This document shows positions 46,278 through 54,559 of a stretch of DNA of 64,000 nt, in pieces (within the stretch, counting starts at the first letter, position 1; every line of letters begins with the position of its first letter). A model generated the notes under the pieces. That model did no database searches and was not told the DNA's origin. It saw only the letters and a list, made by a program, of their open reading frames with translations. Made by a program: the position numbers and the translations under genes. The DNA is from Bog-756 sp963753905 (GTDB lineage: Bacteria > Actinomycetota > Acidimicrobiia > Acidimicrobiales > RAAP-2), in the NCBI GenBank assembly GCA_963753905.1, contig CAVWDZ010000001.1, forward strand, positions 3,124,491 through 3,188,490. The letters run 5' to 3'.

Positions 46278-47210
46278 CTACTTCGTGTGGTGCTTCGACT
46301 GGGAACAACCAGATGCAACGGAGAAGAATCCTGATCCGTATCCAGAACCACTGGGGTGAAAGATCGGCTGAGGAGCGGCGATCTGGACGTGGGTTCCGTA
46401 GTCGTACATCGAGAGCGTGGACGTGCTCACGACGGTTCCATCGAGCTCTGACGGAAGGCCCAATGCGAGAACTTGTTTGGAAATGGTGTACGTGGTTCTC
46501 GTCGTCGTTCTCGCTTGTACCAGTCGTTGCTCGCCATCGACCCAGATGTTGACCGTGATTGGTGTCTCAACGCTTGTGAGACCCTCAGCGCACCGGCGGG
46601 GAACAACGGTCACACGGTAGAGGGTCGTGCGGGTCCCTCCAATGAACTGTTGGCCGACGGTCGCTATCGACAGCTGTCGGTACGGTTGCGACAGAGCGGA
46701 GAGGGCCTGGGTCGCCTCCGACTGATCGAAGCTGCCGAACACGATCGGTGGAGTCTCCGTCACGGACGGAAACTCGGTCCATTGGGGCTGACCGAAGTAC
46801 GGACCAGGGAGCTCGACGTAGTCGTGTCCCTTGTAGAAGACCTCCTCATTTGTTGAGACACTCGGCGCCGGTCGCTCAGGTCCCCCGCCTGAGCTGGAGA
46901 GTTCCGTCGAGCGTTGGATCGAGATCGTGCGGTACTGGTCAGACCTGAAGTCGACCGCCCCGTGTCCGACGATGGTGTGCGACAGCAACGGGGTTGATCC
47001 AACTGAGGTGGCTGTGTAGGTCAGCTTCGCCGAACCTGCCGCTCGAGTGGACGCAATGATCTGCTGGAGAACCGCTGGGACCGTGGTTGCCGACGTGGCG
47101 CCTGCCGTAACCCCAAGCCATGCCCCGACGATGGCGGCCACGGTAACCACGGTGAGCGGAATCCACTTGAGAATCACCGAGGGACGAGCCGTTCCTGCCA
47201 TAATGACCAT
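46278..47210 (-). CDS. Secreted or membrane-anchored hypothetical protein
   Basis: The 310-residue protein has an N-terminal TM/signal segment (SVILKWIPLTVVTVAAIVGA) and a large extracytoplasmic domain with beta strands (ASTRAAGSAKLTYTATSVGS; QFIGGTRTTLYRVTVV; INIWVDGEQRLVQARTTTR-like). This resembles the LppX/LprG-type lipoprotein fold that carries lipids, but no lipobox Cys is present. Function unknown. A start three codons later is possible. Confidence 0.5.
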   Translation of the reverse strand: MVIMAGTARPSVILKWIPLTVVTVAAIVGAWLGVTAGATSATTVPAVLQQIIASTRAAGSAKLTYTATSVGSTPLLSHTIVGHGAVDFRSDQYRTISIQRSTELSSSGGGPERPAPSVSTNEEVFYKGHDYVELPGPYFGQPQWTEFPSVTETPPIVFGSFDQSEATQALSALSQPYRQLSIATVGQQFIGGTRTTLYRVTVVPRRCAEGLTSVETPITVNIWVDGEQRLVQARTTTRTTYTISKQVLALGLPSELDGTVVSTSTLSMYDYGTHVQIAAPQPIFHPSGSGYGSGFFSVASGCSQSKHHTK

Positions 47211-47288
47211 TATTCCTCAGGTGCAGATTCCGAGACTGCCTCAGCTCAGTCATCCACGGTCGATGACGCATCTGGCGCAGGTGTTCGG

Positions 47289-48902
47289 TCAGGGGAGAGG
47301 CACTTCAAAGGTCAGGTCTTCCCAATGAACTGTCAGCATGGTCGCTTCATTAGGGATCGCTGGCTCGAACTTCTGGTCCCATGTACCCTCCGCCTGACCT
47401 GTCGACCCGCCTCCCCCTTGCATTTGGTAAACGGTGCCGAGGTCATCGGCCAGGCTTAGGTGCTCAAGCTGGCCGAAGAACACGGTCAGCTTTAGGACAT
47501 CGATGAGTCGGACGTGCTCGTGCAGCCGTTCGAGGCTCCATGCTTCGTCTGCCTTGCTCTCTACTGCCTCAAGCTGATCAGCAAGTTGCACGTCTGGATC
47601 GGGTTCCAGGGTCACGTGCCACTCCACCTTGACTGATTCCTCGTGACGCTCCACCTTCAGTATCCGAACGATGCCGCCGTACTGATGAGGAAGTTCGAGG
47701 TCGGTCGGAATCAGAACCTCTAGCGGTACGGGGGCGGGCATGTATCGGGTGAGGGGCTCGTCAATGAAGCCGATCAGAGCGCCATCGTTGTCATAGCCCT
47801 CGATCCGAAATGGCTCAAATGCATCTGTACAGATCGTCCAGAATCCGAAGTGGCCGTTCGCCGGGCTTGTTCGAACAACGTCCCCTTGGACGAATCGGAT
47901 CTCGGCGACCTCAGGACTGTGTCGCCCGGAGATGAGGATCGCTGGCTCGTCCGGCGCAGGGTCGGTTTGGTGCCGAGATCCGGTCGAATGGATTGCGGCA
48001 TCGCCGTGATCCTCGAACTGGCTTGAGGCGATCGGGTCGAAATCGATCCCGGTCCCATCATTTGGAGACCACCGTTCACGGGCCTGCCATCCTTCCTCAC
48101 CTCGGACATAGGTGCCGGAGAATCCACAGGGATGAGGGCTTCCGTCTTGTCCTCGACGGTAATAGAGGAAGAGCACCGTTCCCAAGACCTCGCCCTTCCA
48201 GTACGCCACCGGAACGGACTTCGAGTCATCCAGCGCCTTCGGGAGCTTTGGCAACCCATGGTCGAGGATCTCGATTCCATCAGAGACCAGTTGTCGGAAG
48301 TCAGGGGGTCGAATCGGTTGCCACTCGGGAGTCGGTGGTACCTCTTTAGACCGTTGTTTCTTCGGCCTTGATGGAATCTGTTCAGGAGGTGCAGCATCAA
48401 GAGGCCGAATATTGGGATGCTCCAGGATGCGCTTTTCGACGCCATCCTCCTCAGCAACTCGGCCAGCCCACCACCACGTTCTGTCGATGAGTTCCTGGCG
48501 CACCAAGTTCAGGTCACCGATGAGGCTGGCCAAAATCCTCGTGCCGACGCAGCCGCTGTTGCGGAGCAGGCCAATGAGAAGATGGTCTGGGTCGACGGAG
48601 GAGCTTCCGAGATGGATCGACTCACGAAGCGCAAGTTCGAGCGCCCTCTTCAGTTCGGCTGTGAACTGAGATGCTCTGTCTCCCCCCTCCTCTCCCATGG
48701 GAGTGATTTCGAGGACCATTTGTCTCACATCGTCTGTCGCTACGCCCAAATCGGTCAGGATCTCGCCTGGTCCGTCCTCCTTGTCTTCCATCAATCCGAG
48801 AAGCAGATCGGCTGTACCGACGTGATCATGGTTCAGGCGGTGCGCCTCTTCTTGCGCAAAGTTCATGACTTGTCGACTCTGAGATGTGAAGCGCTCGAAC
48901 AC
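47289..48902 (-). CDS. Orphan Clp N-domain protein with unknown C-terminal domain
   Basis: Residues 1-150 form a Clp repeat N-domain: MFERFTSQSRQVMNFAQEEA, then HDHVGTADLLLGLMED, then a second repeat SVDPDHLLIGLLRNSGCVG. No AAA+ ATPase follows; instead there are about 380 residues of unknown type with GFSGTYVRGEEGWQARERW and a late HEESVKVEWHVTLEPDPDVQ segment. It could act as an adaptor or substrate receptor for ClpC, or as a sensor. The architecture is unusual. Confidence 0.65.
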   Translation of the reverse strand: MFERFTSQSRQVMNFAQEEAHRLNHDHVGTADLLLGLMEDKEDGPGEILTDLGVATDDVRQMVLEITPMGEEGGDRASQFTAELKRALELALRESIHLGSSSVDPDHLLIGLLRNSGCVGTRILASLIGDLNLVRQELIDRTWWWAGRVAEEDGVEKRILEHPNIRPLDAAPPEQIPSRPKKQRSKEVPPTPEWQPIRPPDFRQLVSDGIEILDHGLPKLPKALDDSKSVPVAYWKGEVLGTVLFLYYRRGQDGSPHPCGFSGTYVRGEEGWQARERWSPNDGTGIDFDPIASSQFEDHGDAAIHSTGSRHQTDPAPDEPAILISGRHSPEVAEIRFVQGDVVRTSPANGHFGFWTICTDAFEPFRIEGYDNDGALIGFIDEPLTRYMPAPVPLEVLIPTDLELPHQYGGIVRILKVERHEESVKVEWHVTLEPDPDVQLADQLEAVESKADEAWSLERLHEHVRLIDVLKLTVFFGQLEHLSLADDLGTVYQMQGGGGSTGQAEGTWDQKFEPAIPNEATMLTVHWEDLTFEVPLP

Positions 48903-49067
48903 GCCTGAAGGCTATCGCTCCAAATCCATACGTTGAACTGGCGATCAGCGTAACGCTGTCGACATTGACTAATCGTTCCACAGGTCCGGCCAGAAGGAAG
49001 CGACTGGACAGAGCCTGTCCCCGGCTTTCTGAGGCGCCGGCCAGTAAGGGTGACGATGAGTGTCCGA

Positions 49068-49808
49068 TCAGAGCATCGGCGGTCGATTCAACAGTGAAGT
49101 ACGTACGAACCCGGGGTTCAGTGGCCAGAGGTCGACCTCTACCCTGAATCTTCCCTCAAAGGCCGCTCGGAGGTCAGCCTCTAATTCAAGTGCTTCCTCA
49201 GCCCACTGCGTATTGATAGTCAGCGACGTCCAACCCGAGTGAGGATTGAAGTTCGCCCTGAATGATCGCTGCCAGGTGATCAGTCTTTCCAACAGCGCAG
49301 CCGGTATTAGAGCGTGGGTTTCACCATCCTGAGGCCAGAGTGGAATCTCCACCCCAAATTCGGGACTCAACTCGACTGTCGGAGGCTCCGTTTGACGACG
49401 GTCAGACTCAGCTGCCATGTACTCGTGTCCCCCAGGGATCGATCGAAGGAGTTCATCCGGGCTCATGGCACTGGGGTCAAATACCTGCGGGATTTTGAAA
49501 GCCGCCGGATCCCCGAAAGCCCGCTGGTCGTTGTACCGTCCGTGCTCCCCCCAAAGGCGGTCTCGTCCTGGGATGACCCGCCGAATTCGGATCAGAATCG
49601 GATCAAGATCAGTCCAGCCGACATGCCGGCACTCAATCCGATCCTCCTGCCAGAGGTGCATAAGCGCCGTGTCCACGACGGACTGCTCCAGTCCGGTCTC
49701 GGCCACGACGACTTCACTGCCAAAGGTCTCGTCATGTTCGTGAAGCTCGATGGCACGAAGGACAATCTGAATGTCTTGTGGGTCAGGCACAGATCCGGGA
49801 TCGCTCAC
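49068..49808 (-). CDS. Hypothetical protein with possible winged-helix start
   Basis: The 246-residue protein begins with a helical segment (DIQIVLRAIELHEHDETFGS) followed by TGLEQSVVDTALMHLWQEDR, which looks like a winged-helix DNA-binding unit. The C-terminal half (about 140-246) is a mixed domain with a hydrophobic SFRANFNPHSGWTSLTINTQ segment. No family recognised. It is transcribed in the same direction as 49866-50594 and shortly downstream of it. Confidence 0.5.
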   Translation of the reverse strand: MSDPGSVPDPQDIQIVLRAIELHEHDETFGSEVVVAETGLEQSVVDTALMHLWQEDRIECRHVGWTDLDPILIRIRRVIPGRDRLWGEHGRYNDQRAFGDPAAFKIPQVFDPSAMSPDELLRSIPGGHEYMAAESDRRQTEPPTVELSPEFGVEIPLWPQDGETHALIPAALLERLITWQRSFRANFNPHSGWTSLTINTQWAEEALELEADLRAAFEGRFRVEVDLWPLNPGFVRTSLLNRPPML

Positions 49809-49865
49809 GGCATCAGCCTACAAACCGGGCGTTGTCCTCCCCGGCGAGAGCGGGCATGTAGGCCG

Positions 49866-50594
49866 TCAGCCCTCCACATCGACGTTGACGGTGTCACCCG
49901 TCCAGAACGGCGAATCGTCGAGGTGCACTGGCATGGCCTCCAAGAGGTCGTCTGAAACGACCGTGTCGATCAATGTCTGAGATCCTCCGACATAGGTCCA
50001 GGCGTAATCGATTTCGGTCGCCACGATCCACGCATGATCGTCGGGCCACCACAGATTTGGGGACTGCCGGTTCCACGGCACGTCGAGAGGTGCCATCGCC
50101 AGCTCAATCGGGCCCCGGTAGAGCCCATAGTTGCGCTTCGGCAGGTTGACAGTTGGTCCAGGCACCGCAATGTCGCCGTAGCCATCCCAAATACAGAAGC
50201 AGCAGTGCTCGGGAGTTGCGGTCTCCGACCGGAGGAGTGGGAGGAGGTGCTGGCGTTCCCTCGGTGGGAGGGTTCCTCCAGATGGACCGGATCCTTCATG
50301 CAACGGATCGGGAATTGGACTGCCTATCGGTGTGTTGATCATGTGAAACTGCATGTTCGGGTGGGCAATGCGCCCGTTGCTCTCCGCAATCTCAGTCCAG
50401 GAGCGGAACGATCCATCGGGATAGATGGGGCCGTCAGGGTGGAACACTCGACAGTACGCCTCAAACCCCTCGGGGACCACAGATCCCGTGTCCTGGTTGA
50501 ACGGATGCAGCCGAGGTGCGATCCAGCGTGCGGGTCCGAGGTCGGTCGCCCATTGGATCCGCTCATCCACAGCCATGGATCCATCATGGCCCAT
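49866..50594 (-). CDS. Conserved hypothetical protein
   Basis: Chosen start ATG at 50594 (242 aa); an ATG at 50576 is equally possible. It reads WIAPRLHPFNQDTGSVVPEG, then FEAYCRVFHPDGPI, HMINTPIGSPIPDPLHEGSG and CCFCIWDGYGDI. The SVVPxGFxAYxRVFHP pattern is found in an actinobacterial family of unknown function (recalled). Its start lies 84 bases from the divergent Sel1-repeat gene. Confidence 0.6.
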   Translation of the reverse strand: MGHDGSMAVDERIQWATDLGPARWIAPRLHPFNQDTGSVVPEGFEAYCRVFHPDGPIYPDGSFRSWTEIAESNGRIAHPNMQFHMINTPIGSPIPDPLHEGSGPSGGTLPPRERQHLLPLLRSETATPEHCCFCIWDGYGDIAVPGPTVNLPKRNYGLYRGPIELAMAPLDVPWNRQSPNLWWPDDHAWIVATEIDYAWTYVGGSQTLIDTVVSDDLLEAMPVHLDDSPFWTGDTVNVDVEG

Positions 50595-50677
50595 GCAGAC
50601 ACCGTCCAACCGGCCCGGAGGCACTGGGGCCAGGGCACGAAGAGGCGGTACTCGATGCTGTTTGGCATCATGGGCCG

Positions 50678-52198
50678 ATGGAAGCCAATGGCGACCGAGA
50701 TGCCTTACAACAAGCTGCCGAGCAGGGCGACATCGACGCAATGAAGAGATTGGGGAGGTTATTTGCATCTGAGGGCAAGTTCGACCAGGCGGAGCGATGG
50801 TCGGACCAAGCCGCAGAGACAAATGACCCCTTCGCTCTCAACCTCTCTGGGTATATCCGCCAGCGGTGTGGCGACTCGTCGGGAGCCATCGACTGGTTTC
50901 GCAGAGCAATCGAACACGGAAGTACTGAAGCAATGTACGGGCTGAGCTACGAACTACGAGATCGAGATCCTGTGGAGGCGGAGGTCTGGGCTCGTCGAGC
51001 GATCGAAGCAGGAGACGTCAGTGCAATGCACGGACTGGGAACCCTTCTCAAGAACAAGGGCGACACGAAGGGTGCCGAGGAGTGGTACCGAAAGGCCGCT
51101 GAAGCTGGTCACAGTGGTGGCATGGGCTCCCTGGCCGACCTCCTCGTCTCGCTTGATCGCAAATCCGAGGCCGAAGCGTGGAACCGCAGGTTGGCCGAGT
51201 CCGGCAGTAGTCAAGGGATGATATGGCTCGGAGTTCTGTCGAACGAGCGGGGCGCAAAAGATGAGGCCCGAGATTGGTTCGAGAAGGCCGAGACGGCCGG
51301 AGATGCCTGGGGGTCATACAACCTCGGAGTTCTCTTGTACGAGAGTCGGGACAGGGACGGTGCTCTCGTAAAGTTCCACAAGGCTGCTGATGGTGGAGTA
51401 GCCAGCGCCATGACGTACTTGGGAATGTTGGCAGCTGATCGACGAGACTTTGATGATGCGGCGAGATGGTACGAGCGTGCCCTTGAGGCTGGGGGTGCTG
51501 ACGCTCGTGAGCGGCTCGATAAGTTAAAGGACCTCAGGGAATCGTGTCGGCTGCTTGACATGGTTCAATTTGAGACGTTCGGGTGGGAGCTGGTGTCCGA
51601 TCAGGATCGTGCCCGTCAGTGGAGATCTGAGGGCGCAGGCCTAGCGGAACGTTACGTGGATCAGGCTCCCGACCTTCCATCCTGGGATCTGGAGGAGACC
51701 CGAGAGGCTTTGGAGTCCACCCACGAATTCCTCTCGTCGCCTGACTTCGACCCAGAAGACTTGCCCGACGAGATCCGGGACCGAATCCTCGCCGGTGAGT
51801 TTCCAGAAGATGTCAGGATTGTTGACCTCGAACTCTTCCAGGTACCCCCCGCCAAGTGTGTCCTCATGATCAACCGGCATCGGTCCCATGGTTCCGTGCA
51901 CTACTCGGCCGGGTTTCTCATCCTCTTTGCCGAGTGCTTCTGGGGCCTGATGCTGGAACTCGAGGAAAACGACGATGTTGGTATACGGGAAGGAGCCGTG
52001 GCACGAGCGCATTTGGAGCTACCACCCGAAGAGGTGGTCGAGACAACCTTCGATCCCTACGATCGGAAGTGGGACGGGATCGTTCCGCTGGAAAATGACC
52101 CGTTGGCCCGTTTGCGCATTCTTGCCTCACGATTGCGGGACTCGATCAACTTGCACGGTGCTGCTCTCGATTTGGCCCCCTTTTCCCCGGAGGGATGA
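50678..52198 (+). CDS. Sel1/TPR-repeat protein with unknown C-terminal domain
   Basis: From the ATG at 50678 the 506-residue protein has about nine Sel1-like repeats (residues 5-290), for example ALQQAAEQGDIDAMKRLGRL, WYRKAAEAGHSGGMGSLADL and WYERALEAGGADARERLDKL. The last 200 residues form another domain (LASTHEFLSSPDFDPEDLPD-like, then VHYSAGFLILFAECFWGLML). Sel1 proteins are scaffolds or signalling adaptors. The longer frame upstream overlaps the divergent gene and is not used. Confidence 0.72.
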   Translation: MEANGDRDALQQAAEQGDIDAMKRLGRLFASEGKFDQAERWSDQAAETNDPFALNLSGYIRQRCGDSSGAIDWFRRAIEHGSTEAMYGLSYELRDRDPVEAEVWARRAIEAGDVSAMHGLGTLLKNKGDTKGAEEWYRKAAEAGHSGGMGSLADLLVSLDRKSEAEAWNRRLAESGSSQGMIWLGVLSNERGAKDEARDWFEKAETAGDAWGSYNLGVLLYESRDRDGALVKFHKAADGGVASAMTYLGMLAADRRDFDDAARWYERALEAGGADARERLDKLKDLRESCRLLDMVQFETFGWELVSDQDRARQWRSEGAGLAERYVDQAPDLPSWDLEETREALESTHEFLSSPDFDPEDLPDEIRDRILAGEFPEDVRIVDLELFQVPPAKCVLMINRHRSHGSVHYSAGFLILFAECFWGLMLELEENDDVGIREGAVARAHLELPPEEVVETTFDPYDRKWDGIVPLENDPLARLRILASRLRDSINLHGAALDLAPFSPEG

Positions 52199-52292
52199 TC
52201 CGCCGTTTGCGGCGTTTCGTCATCGCTCTTTGGTTGATGGCCGGCCCCTGCCGGGTAGGTGGGGGTTGATTCAGCGGGCCCGATCGGTCATG

Positions 52293-52567
52293 CCTCAGGA
52301 CGGCGACGCCGTGGCCGAAATGGAACGTGAACTGCTCGTCGAAGCGGACGAACTCGGAATTAGCGGCCAGCCGAGCCCGAGGTCGAAAGGGCGGCCGGAA
52401 GCGAGAGTTCAGCCCAGCGGCCGCTCGAAAGGCCCAAGAGCGATACGACAAAGGTGAGTTGTCGGTCTCCGAGAATTGCCCAATTGGCCGGCGTCAGTCG
52501 CCAGACTCTCTACCGGTATTTGACTATTGACCGTAGACCCGAAGTGAACGAGCAGGTATCTGCATAG
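52293..52567 (+). pseudogene. Decayed serine recombinase (invertase/resolvase) C-terminus
   Basis: Three frames carry consecutive pieces of one resolvase/invertase end: AVAEMERELLVE, then RTNSELAASRARGRKGGRKR, then IAQLAGVSRQTLYRYL. The pattern ERELLVERT...ARARGRKGGRP...GVSRQTLYRYL is the hallmark of the Hin/resolvase hinge plus HTH_7 domain. Two frameshifts separate them and the catalytic N-terminus is gone. The TAG stop lies in repeat copy B, as the intact tyrosine recombinase stop lies in copy A. About 90 bases before this hold no gene. Confidence 0.72.
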
Positions 52568-52682
52568 ATGGCCAATCGGTGGTGGCCACCTCTGACCCCG
52601 CCCATCCTTAATCGATCGAGTGTGGGATTTGACGGTGCAGGAGGTAACCATGTCTCGGATTACCGGAGGGGGATAATCCACA
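52564..52682 (+). repeat. Intergenic hairpin/leader repeat, copy B
   Basis: ATAGATGGCCAATCGGTGG, inverse TGGCCACCTCT, TTAATCGATCGAGTGTGGG, GCAGGAGGTAACCATG and GGATAATCCACA in the same order as copy A. Homology with copy A continues to the beta-helix gene start (GCGGCGAACGAGGAGGC then the ATG). The preceding bases ACGAGCAGG(T/C)ATC(T/G)GC also match between A and B, inside the recombinase coding ends. Confidence 0.85.
52650..52676 (+). other. Short upstream ORF (leader peptide MSRITGGG), copy B
   Basis: ATG TCT CGG ATT ACC GGA GGG GGA TAA follows GCAGGAGGTAACC. Compared with copy A, two of three differences are silent. It lies 113 bases before the beta-helix gene at 52790. Confidence 0.45.
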
Positions 52683-52789
52683 TCCGTGACCTCAGTACGA
52701 GCGGGTCACTGGATTCAAGGGCACTCTGATGGGCGCTGGGCTACCGTTGTCTTGCGGAGGAGCGGGTGCGGCGAACGAGGAGGCATACC

Positions 52790-54091
52790 ATGATAGGTGT
52801 TGGCACGAGGTACGAACCAAGGTCCCGACATCCGGCCGTTGGGAAGCTGGTCTTGAGCGTGATTGCTGGTGTTGGCTGCGTGTCGGCCTCAGTGTTCTCT
52901 GCTCAGGTAGCTGGAGCTGCCACTGACTCTGTGACGAACTGTTCCGGTTCGCCTACGCACCCAGGTTCGTTGCCGTATGAAGTGGCCAACGCCTCCTCAG
53001 GTGACACGATCAGCTTCTCGGTGTCCTGCCCGGCAAGTTCGCCGATCGTGATTGGCAGCAGCATCAAGCTAAAGAAGCCGCTGGTAATCACGGGCCCCGG
53101 GGCTGATCGCCTTGTAGTCAGTGGTAACAATGCTGTTCGTGTCTTCAACATATCTGTGGGCGTGCAAGTCGCATTGTCTGGGATTACTGTCGAAAAGGGA
53201 TCGGCGATCACTGGTGGCGGAATCTTGGATCTAGGTCCTCTGAAACTGACGAACAGCATACTCTCGGGGAACTCGGCTATCGACGGGGGCAGCGGCGGGG
53301 GTATCTACTCGACGAGCAGCGTAACGATCACTTCCAGCACCATCGAAGCAAACACGGTGAATGACGGAGGTGTCGGAGGTGGTATCTACTCACAAGGTAG
53401 CCTCGCCATTAACCACAGCAGCATCGTAGGAAATACCGCTTACGAAGGGGGCGGGATCCTAAACAAGGGTCCCCTGACCGCCAAGTACAGCGCCTTCTTG
53501 GATAACTCCTCTTCCATGGATGGGGGAGGAATTGCCGACATCGCAGGCACCGATGCGATCACCGACAGTACCTTCACAGGAAACGACTCAGGTCATGGGG
53601 GTGCAATATTCACTGCCAACAATGGCATCGCAAATACCGGAATCGTCAAGCTGACCGCCAGTACAGTGGTCGGTAATACTGCGTTCTCTACCGGCGGGGG
53701 TGTTGCAGGGTTGGGTGGCAGAGTGACGATGGGAGCGACTATCGTCGCCGCCAATGTGAATGAAGGGAATGTCCCTTCACAGGGGAACTGCGGAGTAGGT
53801 TCGTTTACGAGCGTGGGTTACAACTTAACGAACGACAGTACCGGTGCACTCTGTGAGTTCACGCAGACTACTGACATTGTGAAGGCCAACCCCGATCTCG
53901 GGCCCTTGAGGAACAATGGCGGGCCGACACTCACAATGCTTCCCGGTCCAACGAGCCCAGCTGCCCATGTAATCCCAATGGGTACCACCCTCAACGGTGT
54001 CCTAATCTGTCCGGGGACCGATCAGCGTGGATTCGTACGACCGCAACCGGGTGAAACTGCGTGCACTATCGGTGCGGTGGAGGCGGGTTAG
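52790..54091 (+). CDS. Secreted beta-helix protein, single-module paralog
   Basis: From the ATG at 52790 (GGAGG upstream) the 433-residue protein is a shorter relative of the 20541 protein: same N-terminus and signal peptide (VGKLVLSVIAGVGCVSASVF ... QVAGAA), same TNCSGSPTHPGSLPYEVANA opening, then one beta-helix module of GGGI/SGNSA turns ending PGTDQRGFVRPQPGETAC. It lacks the second module and the Ig-like tail. Exported; likely a surface or secreted structural protein. Confidence 0.78.
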   Translation: MIGVGTRYEPRSRHPAVGKLVLSVIAGVGCVSASVFSAQVAGAATDSVTNCSGSPTHPGSLPYEVANASSGDTISFSVSCPASSPIVIGSSIKLKKPLVITGPGADRLVVSGNNAVRVFNISVGVQVALSGITVEKGSAITGGGILDLGPLKLTNSILSGNSAIDGGSGGGIYSTSSVTITSSTIEANTVNDGGVGGGIYSQGSLAINHSSIVGNTAYEGGGILNKGPLTAKYSAFLDNSSSMDGGGIADIAGTDAITDSTFTGNDSGHGGAIFTANNGIANTGIVKLTASTVVGNTAFSTGGGVAGLGGRVTMGATIVAANVNEGNVPSQGNCGVGSFTSVGYNLTNDSTGALCEFTQTTDIVKANPDLGPLRNNGGPTLTMLPGPTSPAAHVIPMGTTLNGVLICPGTDQRGFVRPQPGETACTIGAVEAG

Positions 54092-54179
54092 CTTCTCCAC
54101 TCCAGCGTCGCCCCTCGGCGTGCCGTGATATCCCTTTTGCTAGGTTGTGCGATTCACACCAATGCACAAAGGGAGTGGT

Positions 54180-54542
54180 ATGGCACGATTTGAAGAGGTA
54201 ACGGTTTCACTGGTCGATGATTTCGATGGCACTGAGGCCGCAGAGACGACCAGGTTCTCGCTCGATGGGAAGAACTACGAGATCGACCTGTCAAAGGCGA
54301 ATGCAAACGAACTTCGCAGATCGCTGAGGCCCTACGTTGACAGGGCTCGGGGCGCTCGCCGATCGACAAGTGGCCGAAATGGCAAATCCACACAGACAAA
54401 GCGTCAATCAGGAGCCCGGTCCGAAGGCTACGACCGCACTGAGGTCCGGGCGTGGGCCAAGGCCCACCGGATCAAAGTTGCACCCCGTGGTCGCATTGCT
54501 AACGACGTGGTCGAGAAGTGGCGGGCCGCTGCTAACAAGTGA
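54180..54542 (+). CDS. lsr2: Lsr2-family nucleoid-associated silencer, copy 2
   Basis: The 120-residue protein is nearly the same as the Lsr2 at 27454, including VSLVDDFDGTEAAETTRFSL, LRPYVDRARGARRS and the RGR hook in APRGRIANDV. AAAGGGAG precedes the ATG. Differences are concentrated in the linker (residues 63-95), as expected for two Lsr2 paralogs. It follows a beta-helix gene, as copy 1 follows another one further upstream, so both arose in a duplicated block. Confidence 0.92.
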   Translation: MARFEEVTVSLVDDFDGTEAAETTRFSLDGKNYEIDLSKANANELRRSLRPYVDRARGARRSTSGRNGKSTQTKRQSGARSEGYDRTEVRAWAKAHRIKVAPRGRIANDVVEKWRAAANK

Positions 54543-54559
54543 CGGTCAAAATGGGGTGA

